From assembly GCA_947034895.1 (NCBI GenBank), contig OX344762.1:77370981-77434980 (forward strand): a stretch of DNA of 64,000 nucleotides, written 5' to 3'. Shown here one piece after another: positions 51,040-62,743 of the stretch (within the stretch, counting starts at the first letter, position 1; every line of letters starts with the position of its first letter). This DNA is from Rhytidiadelphus loreus. Its lineage: Eukaryota; Streptophyta; Bryopsida; Hypnales; Hylocomiaceae. Made by a program: the position numbers and the translations under genes. A model generated the notes under the pieces. That model was not told where the DNA came from. It did no database searches and was given only the letters and a program-made list of their open reading frames with translations.

Positions 51040-51612
51040 GAGCATTGGCACGGACATGCCACAGGCACTGGACGGCCAGGAATGAGAACACGTCGGTGGG
51101 CGTGGGTCGTCTGTGGATGCGCTTCGGTGGCGAGCCCTGCATGAGACCGCGCGACACAAAGTGAGAACTTGAATCAGAGATTCTGCTTTCACTTTCACTT
51201 TCACTTCTCCGCCACATGCCATCGCACTCGCAAGTGCCTGCAGTCCTTGACTAACCACAAACCGCTCTCAAGCCGTCCATGGCTTCAGTTGCATGTGGCC
51301 ATTTTCAGGACCCCTGTCATGCATGTCGACGACGGTGCTACAGGTGCACACCTCTTGCAGCCGGGATGATATTCCAGTCCTCGCTGGGTCTCTAAATGCA
51401 GCGTCTTTCGATCAAGTATTTATCAATTGCTATAAAAGTATCCCCCCTTATAGAATACCAAATCTGAAATGTAGTTCAACTCCATCTGTTCAGAAAGGTG
51501 TCTTGGACTTGACTGCTGAAGCTATACTAGCTAGCTAGCAGCGTTAGCCTTTTACTTCAGCTTCTTGCAGCCGGATTGACGTTTCTCTATTCGAGGAGAT
51601 TGAACGTTCGCG
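51040..51612 (+). repeat. Duplicated ELIP promoter before the pseudogene
   Basis: Paralogous to the ELIP2 promoter (39225-39800). Where ELIP2 has ACTATAAATCC the matching stretch near 51390 reads TCTCTAAATGC, so the TATA box is lost. Confidence 0.6.
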
Positions 51613-51909
51613 ATGGCAGCCGCAATGATGTCGCAGACGATTACTGCGGCCAGCTTGACCGGCTGGTTGTCTTACTGCTAACAACCGGCTCAATGCGAAA
51701 GCACGGGTGGTGGCAGCGCCGAGACTAGTCACTTCACTAGCAGGGCAAGTGCGATACGAGGCCAACAAGGGACTGCGCGAGACTATCGACGAAAGCAACA
51801 AGAACGAGATCACGGAGGGAGACATCCGGAGCAAGACGCAGACCGACGATTCGGAGCAACGATCCTACTTCGAATTCGGCGCCAAGCCCACGCCGGGACA
51901 TGACAGGCT
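51613..51909 (+). pseudogene. ELIP pseudogene, copy 3 (frameshifted and truncated)
   Basis: Begins like ELIP2 at ATG 51613 but reaches a TAA at 51679-51681 (codon 23). This results from small indels and loss of the segment coding LAPANS-like residues. After the shift, an ELIP-like frame can be followed (RLNAK, TSLAGQVR, GLRETIDES, KPTPGHDR) with many substitutions and a 6-bp GAATTC-type duplication near 51868. Similarity stops near 51909, before the first membrane helix, so no pigment-binding part remains. With the TATA box also degraded it is almost certainly non-functional. Confidence 0.85.
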
Positions 51910-52543
51910 AGGAATTGTACAGACTTTTGGACTTCCAATGCATACCAGATCGAAAGAATTTAATGCGAGAATTGTGCAGAAGGTGTATATATCTACGTAG
52001 TGAGTGTGCTGTATAGTTCTTGCACGCAGTCTTGGACAATCGTTCCCGTTTGAAAAATCCTTTTATTGAAAAATGCGAAGCTTTGGAGGCTTTCATATTC
52101 GAACCGATCGATTCTTTGGTAAATTCTGTGGACCGAGGTAGGTACTGTTTCTCGAATGTTACCTCTGCTGGAATACTTCAAGTTATTTTGCAACAAAACT
52201 ACCATTTGGAGAATTTCAACTATTGACAAGTTTGTGAGCTTCAGAATTGACTCAGAATTCTAAAATGGGCCAGGGTTAGCTTTGAATTTATATTCCATGA
52301 ATCCATGGGAGGTTTGTTACTTTCAGGAAAGAAATTGAATATTGAATATTCTGCCCGATGTGATAATAAACTAGCGAATGAAGGAATAGAGCAGATGTTA
52401 ATTTTGCTTAGTAGAGTGGAGAATCTTGATTTAATTATATTGATATGCAATGACACAATAAAACTGACATCATTTCCTCCTTGACATATATTGTGCTAGT
52501 TGATAATATTGTGAACCAAGTACCCCTCAATGATTGTGGTTCG
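51910..52543. other. Unassigned sequence after the ELIP pseudogene
   Basis: No ELIP similarity, gene or repeat recognised. Confidence 0.4.
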
Positions 52544-53703
52544 TTAACCCTTTACCCTTAAAGGACCGTCACTATACTTTCACCAAAAACGCTCCAAAAC
52601 TGCCATTTCTAGTACAAGTACCAAAATTTTGAAAAAAAACTTTTTTTTGACATATTTAACCGTAGCATCTTGTATTATATAGTATCAAAAACATGTGGTA
52701 AAAATTTCAGACATTTCCACCAAGTGGATTGCAAGATATAAGCATTCAAATGAACTAAAATCATTTTTTTGACCCGACGAAAAGCAGGGCAGCTGCACTT
52801 CACAAGCTCACATTTCTATGAAAAAATGACCTAAATGGTGGTGCTTCTTTGGATTTGCTTTCCTAGACAAGTAGGCCACATTCTTGAGAAATTTCAGATC
52901 ATTTGGAATAGTATAACATATAGGAAAAAAATAATAAGCAAGTAGTAGTAGAAAATGATTGAAAATACTAAAATATTTACAATTTAAATATGGAATTGAA
53001 AATTTCCAATCCCAATGGTCGAAATGTTGTAATAATGTATCTACATCCTAAGATTTTATTTTTGTCCAAAAATATTGAAAATTGGATAAGATAAAGGATT
53101 TCAAAGTTTATTTTAGAGTAGGAAATCCAAAACTGCCCGCAAACAAAAAATCCTCATAACTTTAGACTCATTGATCAAAATGGAATGATTAAAAGCTTTT
53201 CGTGTATATAAAACTCTAGAAAATCAATTCCAAATTTTTGTTTTTGAAAAAAGTGATTTTTTTTATTTGCCCGAACTGCCTTGTCGGTGGAAAAAGTAAC
53301 ATATTAAGCTATAACTTTTGACTCATATTTCCAAATGTCATGAAATTTGGTGCGTATGAAAGATCTTCCTTTCCCCCACATTATATAAAAATTTCAGCCC
53401 CAAATATGAAAATCTCCGCTCATAGGTACCTGCCCAAAATTTCAATACAGCCAAAAAACACAGTGTGGTCCTTTAAGGGTTAAACAACGGACTGGTGACC
53501 ATAGAAATCATCCATTTTGATACTATGGGAATCATTGGTCTTAATTCTAAAAAAATCCAAAAGCACTTGTTGGAATAGAACATCTTTACTTTTCAAAGTT
53601 CAAACAAAATTTTGAGGATGAGAAGTTGCACTTTTGTCCTATGCTGAAAGACCCTTTGTCATCCATCAGATACCAAATCTTTGCTTCAACGTTTAAGGGT
53701 TAA
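52544..53703 (+). mobile_element. Small TTAA element L, interrupted by A2
   Basis: With A2 removed the left end reads TTAACCC-TTAA-AC and the right end, inverted, TTAACCCTTAAACG. The two match, giving an element of about 230 bp. A2 lies in the TTAA inside L's own left inverted repeat. Confidence 0.6.
52551..53483 (+). mobile_element. TTAA element family A, copy A2
   Basis: Ends CCCTTAAAGGACCGTCAC and GTGGTCCTTTAAGGG, flanked by TTTA and TTAA. At 933 bp it is nearly identical to A1 (930 bp), which suggests recent activity. Non-coding. Confidence 0.8.
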
Positions 53704-55443
53704 GTCCACAATGGTTTTGAATATCCAACTTGACTTTCAGTTGTAGCAACCAAGGATGTTTGGAAGTGTGTGCATGCATTGGTTGTCCCTGTAACTAAGT
53801 GTCTTATTTTTTCTAAGAGTTATTTATTTATTTTTAATTTTTGAATGGTTGTACCAAGGCTCCAAAATTCATAGAGGGCCTCAACTAACAATTATCAATA
53901 CAAGCAAGTTGTCACACCTTCTCCAAGAATGAAACTTCTATGAAAAATGAAAAAGTATGGAGCAGCCAATAAGAGCCCTTTTCCATGAAAAAAGAAGTGT
54001 GATATCCTTTTTGAGAATGGAAAATGGAAAGAAATAGAGAGAATGGGAATGCTTCATGCCCATTCTTCAACTCGAGAAGAGAAGAAAAAGAATTCTCAAT
54101 TTTCAAAGAATGGGCCCTTTGCAATTCAAAGAGAGAGTACCACATCTTCATTCTCTGAAGATTGAAAAATGGGGAGAAGGTATAACATCACCTAATATGA
54201 AAATTTATACTACAATACTAGTTGAATTAATTCATATTGGACACTCCACAATAATATTACTAATTTATATTAATTTGAGAAATATGCAAGCACATTGATA
54301 TGAAAATGTAGTTATTATAAACTTTCATCAATATTCATCCAAAATTCATCCAACTTAGTCTAAGGGCTCTCCTCGAATTAACTTGAGTAATTTCCGGATG
54401 TCATCCTAGTCACCATCCTAGTCAGATATCTAACACCCATAACCAAAATGATCTTGATACCCGGGGGCCTGTCGTGGTCCAGAAAACCCTAAATTCCGGA
54501 CAAATTCGATCCACCCCGTCGTCGTCACTCTCACTCTCGCAAGCTCTTCTGCTCTTGCTCTCCGCTGGTCATCGCAGCAGACGCCTCTCCGACAGTCATT
54601 GTGCACCATGCCACTTCTTCAATTGGTCGAGCTCCCTTCCACCTACTTGATGTCAAGATGTTCATGTCGATCCATTTCAGCTTGATCATCAGTAATGCTG
54701 CCCTCCCGCTCCAGTTGATCAGTTAATTAATCGGAGAGAGACGGCGCTGGCAGCGCTACCTGGCTCCTCCATCTGGAGGTTCCTCAAGCACAAGGCTGCT
54801 ACTGTACCACACTACATTTTCAGGTCAGGTGACTACAGTCGGTATTTTGTTAGCGGAGTCATGATTTCGGTGATTTGTTCAAGTTTACGATTCCTCGAGG
54901 AACCTACTGTACTGACTTGATCGGAGCAGTTCTCCGCTTTCGGCTTGTCGCAGCAAGGGCCTTCCCGTCCTTTAATGTCACAGTATTCCTGACCCACGTA
55001 CGTACTGATCCTTGAGTGCACACTCCCTAGCTTCCACCTAGCTTCACCGTGATCTAGTTCATGACAATACATGCGTATTTCTCAGATCTCCTGTTGCAAT
55101 TAATCTAATCGTGCTGGATCGGAATATTGTAGGTGGCCGCGCCCGGACACTTCATCGAGTCGACTCTCCTGAAGCCAAGCCTTAGACTTTGGAGAAGCCT
55201 ACTGTCAGCTTCAATTCGCCGCGCGTTCTGCTTTTCCATGTGACTTGCAATTCTAATATTTGGTACGTTCTACTCGAGCTAGCTATCACTGTGCAGAATA
55301 CAGCCTGAACGGGTCATGACATTCAGTTGTCGGTGTTTCCATGTAGTACTTACTGAGACTTGCATGTTAAAAGTATAATGATCGATGTAATCCTGACATA
55401 CATGATTACTTGTTGTCTTGGCGCTTGCCAGGTTCGCGCCACC
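53704..55443. other. Intergenic region and leader of the zinc-ribbon-like gene
   Basis: To about 54350 the sequence is AT-rich, with repeated CATTCTC/GAGAATG words around 53910-54180. From about 54460 composition becomes gene-like (CT-rich stretch at 54515-54560) and probably contains promoter and 5' leader of the next gene. No exon identified. Confidence 0.4.
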
Positions 55444-56687
55444 ATGAACCCGAGTGGAAATTCCTCGAAGGAACCCGAGCACCTTAGTGCGTTGCCGAAG
55501 AAATGCCCCCGCTTGGACTGTCCGAACCCGACGATTGGAATCGTTTGGAGAGGCTCCTCGAAACAACTGCAGTACCATTGCTATGGATGCTGGCGGAAGT
55601 TCAATTACGGTGGAATACTCCGGAGTTGGGTGAAACAAGTGTCCCCACCCGCCTGGTGGCTCGGACAACACGCCCCAGATGTCACGGATGCGCCTAAACT
55701 TCTCGATCTTCAGCCACCATGCCGATCAGGTACAACTTGCAAGACCATCCGCACTACAGGCCGGACGATGATCATGATACTACCAAGGGAAATTACAATC
55801 ATTGAATTGGTACTGGGTTTCAATAAGTACTACTTAGTTTTGGCAAAGTTTGTGTGCAATAGTAGACCTGATCTGGATCTCCCTCAAGAAACTAACTGCC
55901 ATATTTAATTAGTAAATATCTCCAGGATTACGTATGAGGTGCATGCTGATGTAAAATCTAACTCAGGTAGCTGCATGTTGATGTTGCAGGGCCGAGCCGG
56001 CGATCAGTTGCGAATTCATCGGTGGAGGAGGATGATACTACGAATGCGGTGCATGATGCAGAGCCGAGCCAGAAACGGACCAGGAGAACAAACGTGTATG
56101 ATGTGATAAACGAAAAGGCAAGATGAATCCATTGATGTTATGACTCCTGTAAAATAATATGCATTATATTAAAAAAAAACGGTTTGATGGTTTCGACATG
56201 AATAACTAATACGTAGTTCTTGAAATGCATACAGGGTACAACAGCTATTGCCACCTCCGGCGAAGATCATGGCATTGGAATCGCAGGAAGTTCGACCTTT
56301 TGCATAATCGACGTCGCCACACAATTTAATGGTTTTGGTGACGAGGAAGCTCATCGTGGTCCTGGAACTCTAACCACTCCGACCTCGGACAACACGAGCG
56401 ACATGATGAATGACCTCGGCGATCTCTTTGGTGAAGATGGAGTTCACACTCCGGTGTGGCAGAGCTTCCAGAGTCCAGTGGCACATGTCCTTTGGGACGA
56501 TGAGGTTGACGGCGCTGGAATCGTGTCTGCTGCCGCCACCGACAACAATCCAACTGTACAGGGCACTAGTGGTTTGATTAACGCCGCAAGTGGGGATGTT
56601 ACAGAGCCTAGGCGTAGAGCCATGACGATAAGTTTTCGTCGGTACTCGGTGCCTTCGAAGACTTTTTATTATGGACTCCAAGGCTAG
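55444..56687 (+). CDS. Unknown protein with zinc-ribbon-like N-terminus
   Basis: Three exons (55444-55729, 55990-56117, 56235-56687) join in phase to 288 residues. The ATG has a strong context (GCGCCACCATGA). Residues about 18-46 hold CPRLDC and, 21 residues later, CYGC followed by W-R-K-F, a C-x4-C...C-x2-C pattern like a zinc ribbon. The second exon ends with a basic stretch (SQKRTRRTNVY) that could be a nuclear signal. The third is acidic (DDLG/DLFGEDG, WDDEVDG) with a basic tail (EPRRRAM). A nuclear DNA-associated role is possible but is inference; I recognise no family. Intron 2 is GC-AG (AAG|GCAAGA...ATACAG). An in-frame upstream ATG at 55360 would add 28 hydrophobic residues and is less likely. 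Confidence 0.55.
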
Positions 56688-58070
56688 ACTGTTGATCATT
56701 TCAGGTATGTGGGTGCTTTCAATTTGAATTATTTTCATCCTGAAATACAAATATAGAAATCATGATATGTTAGATTATTTAAACAATATTCTCCCTAAAT
56801 GGCTTAATGGTACACTTGCAACATTCTCAGGTAGGAATGCTAACTGTTTTTCGTCCCAATCAACCTTTTTGATCATTCAGCTTAATAACCTGATTACAGG
56901 TTAGGGTTTATGATTAAAACTTCAATTTCGTTACATTAAGGTATATTCAGGACATTGCCAGTGTAAAGGCAGGCGTATTTAAATTAACCCAAATCTATAT
57001 ATAACAGTTCGAGCTGGTTTTTTGAGCTCTTTGCAACTAAATGTCTCAATTGCTTGCAAACTGAATTTTGCAGAGTTAAGTTGCAGTGAATTGGACCAAA
57101 TGGCTGATGCAATTGAATGGCTCTCTTCTACCTCGATCTATCAACAAATTTTGGCTTACAGCTTCAATTCAAGCACTTTTTTTTCTCAGCGGAGTGATGG
57201 AATTCAGAGTTACTAGAGCAGCTCTTGCTGTGAGTGGACTTTCTAGATCATCAATTGCTTGCTCTCGGGCATGGGAAGTGACTACTATTTTGTCAATTTT
57301 GGGTTTTGTTTTTTCTAGGTTATATATCTCGGAGGCCGTCTCACTTTGGGCCACTAGATTATTGATTTTCTGTAACATTCAGGTAAATATTACGGCTGTA
57401 CTAGATTTTGCAAAACGCAGTGAAGTGCGTGATTTTGGTTCTAAAGACATTAGTTTTATTAGTCACCAGTCCTTGAGTGTGGAGCCTGGAGCACCGAAAA
57501 GGCAGTCAACTAGTTTTGTCTGATGGTGGTTTCATGACTGATTGAACAACTGGACAAATATGTGTTGCTCGTATTTTCGATGTAACCTTCCAATGTACAA
57601 TTTTTTTTTAAATTTACACATCTTTTTTCTTACATTTCTGTACAAATTTGTTACTTAGATGCCTCAATTTCATCTAATTAGTCATTAAATGTAGGTCTAA
57701 GGTTTAGAATTCAAGCATTTATTCGGATGAATGAGAACTCAAGTTTTTTTAAATTTATGAAATTTTGTGATGAAACATTTCTTATTCATCATCCATAATC
57801 TGAACTTTAGAGCACTAGGGTTTTGAAGACTTCAGACACTTGTTGAACATATGTTTCAATTGTAGGTTGGATCCTTCTCAAAATTTTAGTATGGATTGTT
57901 AATTTTGTTGCAAGAAATGAATGTTTTTGTGGTTGACAGCGAATCCTTGTCATGTTGCTAGGAATCTACTAAAACTGTTTGTAGCGTTACAATTTGTCGT
58001 GCAACTAGTATTGAGACTTTTAATAAACTCAAGGTAACAATATTGAAATTGAGAATTGAATAAGAATGAA
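56688..58070. other. Intergenic; possible minus-strand frame at 57169-57378
   Basis: Mostly AT-rich. A minus-strand frame of about 70 codons (57378-57169) has a polar, helix-like composition (Glu, Lys, Ala rich) and is preceded by a splice-acceptor-like ATGTTACAG. I do not recognise it and cannot link it to other exons. Confidence 0.25.
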
Positions 58071-58206
58071 CACTAGTAGAAATATGACCTTGGAACATTA
58101 GGCTACACAATGTTAGAGCTTGAGAACCAAGTTAGTGCTCATATGATTTTAGAGCACCAAGCTCTAATATTGTAGTTTTGTGCTCCAAGGTCACATTTCT
58201 ACTAAT
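58071..58206. mobile_element. Small CACTA-like hairpin element
   Basis: Starts CACTAGTAGAAATATGACCT; the right end, inverted, reads ATTAGTAGAAATGTGACCTT. The arms pair over about 50 bases through GTTAGAGCTTG/CAAGCTCTAAT. The left terminus is typical of CACTA-type miniature elements in plants; the right terminus is degraded. Confidence 0.5.
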
Positions 58207-58446
58207 CTAACCATTGATATGGAAGTACGAAGGTTAAATTAGATATAAATTAGAATACTGGATAGTTATAGGGTAGGTAACAAATAGTAAATCATTGTCT
58301 TATAGTACCCTCCATAAACTACCGTTTGAATATGGGTCATCTATATTGTCACAATATTTAACAAAGAACACCTTTCAAGATAATTAGGATGGACTAAAAA
58401 ATCCTTAAATGATTAAACTTGTGTGAAAATGTTTACACTTTGCCTT

Positions 58447-58567
58447 CAAAGTTGACTATAAGAGGAGACATTTGAGTACAAGTGAACAATTAGCAAAGTT
58501 TAGTAGAAGTCTTTCTATTCCAAAGTTGACTATTAGAGGAGACATTTGAGTACAAGTGAACAATTGC
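58447..58567 (+). repeat. Direct repeat, period 74 bp
   Basis: A segment of about 45 bp (containing GGAGACATTTGAGTACAAGT) occurs at 58447 and 58521 with one mismatch. Confidence 0.75.
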
Positions 58568-58977
58568 AAAGTGGTAATTACTAAACTTAAAACCCACACA
58601 TCACCGGGTAAGACAAGAAACTTTTTCTGTTTCTCAAATATATGTTTACAAATTTCAAGCATAGTTTATTTCTTGCACCCACAAAGGTACCGCAAAACAT
58701 ACCCACACAAAACATACCGCAGTTCTCTCCATTTAACCACCTACGTGGCTACGTTAGTTGTGAGAGAACAATCTTCCTTAGACCAAGGAATTGTATACAC
58801 AATGAACAAGTACAGGTCATGCGGTTCTTGTATGTCAAGAAAGAAGCTCTTCCAATATATAAGACATCTCTTGCAAAGAGGATTTTGAGGTAAGAGATAG
58901 GCATCAAATTAGGATCATGCCATGGACGGTGCCATAGATCCCCAAGAATCAGTTGGAGATCAGGTCCTAACAATTAC

Positions 58978-61900
58978 CTACGCTGAGATTTTTTGTGGTA
59001 ATGTGAGGTTGTTTAGTCTCTCCAAAGTTTTGATTAAGCTTTGTGTACCGAGGTTGCCATCATCGTGTGCCTTCAAGGACACATACAGCTGCTGTGCCTG
59101 CACAGGTTCAACAGATTTAAGAACAGATTTAAGAACGTGATAGAATTTGAACTTGATAGTGCAGATACAACCGGAGGGTTGTCCAGAAGTGATTGATGTC
59201 AACTACGCAATCGAAGTGAAACAGAAATGGATTGGAAGGCTTACAAGTGCTAGCCCTGGTAAAGCAAGCCCCATTTGCTTGCATTCCTCTAGTGCGATAC
59301 CTAAATCCTTCACAAAATGGTTCACATAAAAGCCTGTATGCAAAGACGCCACAGAAATGGAAAAACAAAGATTATGCATAAGGTAGAGGGCATAAAAAAT
59401 CATTAGAAACCTGAGCCTTTCTCCTAAACTGATCGATCAGTTATTACATATTACCAACAGCATTTCATATATTCATATAAGTGATCGTACTTCTTGGTGT
59501 AAAGATGACGCAGCTGAATGTCTATAGCCATAATCATTGAATGGAAATGGGGTTTTCCACTGTCACTTGCAGTGGTCTACCACCTGACTTTGAATTGCAT
59601 AAGAAATTTCTACCTGACTTCCTGGAAGCATCAAGATAAGGATTAAATTGCAGCATGGAGAAGTCGAGGTAATTTTAAAAAAAGAGGCGCGTCCAAAGTA
59701 TAGAGAGTTCAAACGGAATATTATGTCGACCTGGAGCAAAATCGCGTTCCTGAATGCGACCAGCATACAACTCCAAGGATTTTGATCCAGCTGCACCCCC
59801 AGCTATTGCTTGCAAATACCTAAATCAAAAGCCGAAGTAAAAAATTTAGAGAAATGATATATGTTGGATTTCTTTGTGCACTCAGCAGTTCCAACCTAAT
59901 GGCTTTCGAGTGATGCAGTTATTGGGCCTAGTCAGCACAGAAGGAAAATGGGATGATGCCCTTGAGCGAAATCACTGCTATGTCATAATTATCGAGGCTC
60001 TGTAAATGGTGAGACTATTACTTACGTGGTCACATCCAGCCCAGCTTTATGTGCATACAACATCCCCTGCCAGATTCAGGTTTATCAGATTAGTACTCAT
60101 TTACAACTCAAGGGCTCTTTGTCCCATCTTTCGTTATCATAATAAACAACTGCACTTTTCTGTAGAAATAGTTGCAATCTTATGGCATTATTATTACAGA
60201 TCCCATGTCCGAGGTCATTCAGTGGCCAAGTTTGCCATAATCATCGTGGTTTCTGAAGTTGAGGGTACCTAGGCCTTGCTATGAAGAAGCTAGTGAATGA
60301 ATTAGAAAATAAGAGCGTCTCCAGAAAATGAAATTCACCATCGACTTTTCAACGAAGACTCGAGTTGATGAACGATAGAAAAGTATTCTTTCTGAAACTC
60401 AGTGGTACTGTTGACATGAACTATACTTAGTTGATGAATGGTAAACATCTCTTATCTTGAGTCAAGCGAGAAAATCATTTACCTCCACTAAGCCCACCAT
60501 TGTAGAGGCAATAGTAACCTGAAAATGAGAATTCAAAACAAGAAATCAAACATCTGATACCAAGAATGCCTCGACCAAAAGATTATGGACTGCGGAAAGA
60601 GACGCAGAATGATCGAAGAGAGCGATCTCAACTTACCTGATTGGCAAGTTTGCAGCTTTGTCCACTCCCTGCAGGGCCCATGTATGTTACAGAACCCATG
60701 CATTTAAACAGTGGTGCCAACACGCTAACCTGCAAAATCGAATACAAGACTCCATCAAATCAAAAGCGTCTTGCGTCATCGGTTTAGGAATCTTGTTTGC
60801 AAAGAATTGAAGTCAAAATAGAAGACTCCTGTTATGTAGCATGGAATGGGAGCGCACAGCTCTTCTTCAAATAGCCTCATCAGTAGAAGTGTTTTACTAA
60901 ATGAGACAGACTAATAATTTCGAATCTGAGAACACCATCCATTAATATCAATTACCGTATCCTTTTGACCTCCAGCCATAATTGCAAGAGTCCCTGTTTT
61001 AGCTCCTTTATCTCCCCCTGACACAGGTGCATCAACTGCATCACACCCTCTGTCGCACAAACCATCAGTTAACGTAGCCCAGTACATCAAGAGAGGTACA
61101 GTTTGAAAAAAATACTAAAATGCAAGAATTTATCTCCAGTAATTGAGCGGACTTACTTCTGTTGAGCGACAGCAAAGATCTCACGAGCCAGAGATGGCTC
61201 ACTTGTCGTCATGTCAACCACCTGACATCATTGGACCAGAATTTACTTAGACATTGCAAACAGCAGAGCTCACAGGCTTCTGCCCTGCTGCCTCGTAGAT
61301 TGCTACAATGTCAGTAATCAGAAGTATAAGTGCACGTAGAACTCAAAAATTCATCGAGCATCACAGTTCTTGTTAGGTGATATACGTACAATTCCACCTG
61401 GACGAAGACTTTGTAAAATTCCGTTCTCTCCCAGAATCACTTCCAGCACATCAGCTGGATATCTGTCAATCCCAAAAGTTGGTGTCTCGTCACAACATGG
61501 TAGAAAGTAAGGTAGAAACCGCAGTAATATAAATACTGCACTATATCAAAAATAGAGAAAATATAACAGTAAAACAACTTACCCCACGATTGTGAAGACT
61601 ACATCGCTATTTTCAGCAACAGCACTTGGGGAGTCTGCCATAACCGCACCTTTCTTACATAGTCCCTCAGCTTTACTGCTTTCAAAGAACATGAACCACG
61701 CATAAGAGATCAGAACCTAGCTCCAATGCTGTCCAAATATTTCAAACATATATCTGCAAGACTCCAGTTAGACAAGGTTACAAAGTACATCACCAGAGAT
61801 AAATACAGAACCAGAAAGTTTTTTTGCAAGCTTCACTAAATTCATAATTCAAATCTGAATTCTTTTTTTAAATAGGGTGAAATTCCAAAACTTCTGATCT

Positions 61901-62743
61901 CACCTGGCAGTGCGATTGAAAACGGTAAGAGAGAAGCCAGCGTCCAGAATGTGACCACACATGGCTTGTCCCATCACTCCTGTGCCTATCCATCTGCGCC
62001 ATACGCCCCAATGATCACAATTTGGAAGCCCCCCATTCACTAAATTTGCAATTGGAATTAAATGAACTAAAACAGTCAAATTTTTCTCAAATCCTGCTTG
62101 ACATTTCCCTTTTTGTATCAACTTCAAAAAAGTTGTAAAAGCCATATTCGATGCTGAACATAAATTTAGGCATGGAAGGCTACTCGGTCACAAAGATATG
62201 AGACAATTGTAATCAAGGTGATATTTACCCGACTTTTGTTCGACCAGCAACAACCCCTTTCTCAATGTGCGCCATATCCAGCTTCACCGCTGTCGCAGTC
62301 TGAGTCTCAGTCCTATACCCTGAAACTCAACTAACGAAGCTTCAATTCACACTAAAACATAATTCCAATCAATGCACAGCACTCAGCAGTACCAATCACC
62401 TAAACCCCCACGAAGCTCAAAACCAGCACCTCTAGATTACACCCCAAAACTGACAAATTCAGCAGTTTTTAAGAAACCCAAAGACATTCGAAATGACCCT
62501 AACGCAACCGCACAATTGAATCAGCACGATCAGAACTTTGGTTTCAAATTCAAAATCGGGAACGCCCAACCCACAACAAAGAATTCGCCAGCTAATGTCA
62601 CCTGCGGAACAAGACACTGGGGCAGAGTGAATGTAACGGCGATGGATCAACGAGAAGAATTGGAATTGCGAGCAAGGAATGCAAGAGCGGTGAGAAAGAA
62701 GACGCAGTCTCGCAGATGAGCATCGCAGCGGAAAGCTGGCCAT
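58978..62743 (-). CDS. 3-hydroxyisobutyrate-dehydrogenase-like protein
   Basis: Thirteen exons encode 371 residues of a 2-hydroxyacid dehydrogenase (NAD(P)-linked beta-hydroxyacid family), closest by eye to the Arabidopsis HIBADH-like group (At4g29120 type). Minus-strand exons: 62743-62602, 62319-62229, 61993-61904, 61675-61583, 61462-61390, 61221-61157, 61049-60956, 60729-60637, 60518-60483, 60066-60026, 59819-59731, 59333-59245, 59097-58978; all phases close and all introns are GT-AG. Seen: Arg/Ser-rich N-terminal presequence (residues 1-47, no acidic residues), Rossmann motif GWIGTGVMG (78-86), substrate motif DAPVSGG (191-197), catalytic Lys243 in [11 protein letters not shown], and the C-terminal block [12 protein letters not shown]...[16 protein letters not shown]. 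The presequence suggests a mitochondrial or plastid location. Substrate is inferred only: 3-hydroxyisobutyrate or small semialdehydes/glyoxylate. Confidence 0.92.

Noticed and set aside
62372..62719. 115-codon plus-strand frame at the 5' end of the HIBADH-like gene
   Set aside because: It lies opposite the first exon and intron of a well-supported gene and resembles nothing known.
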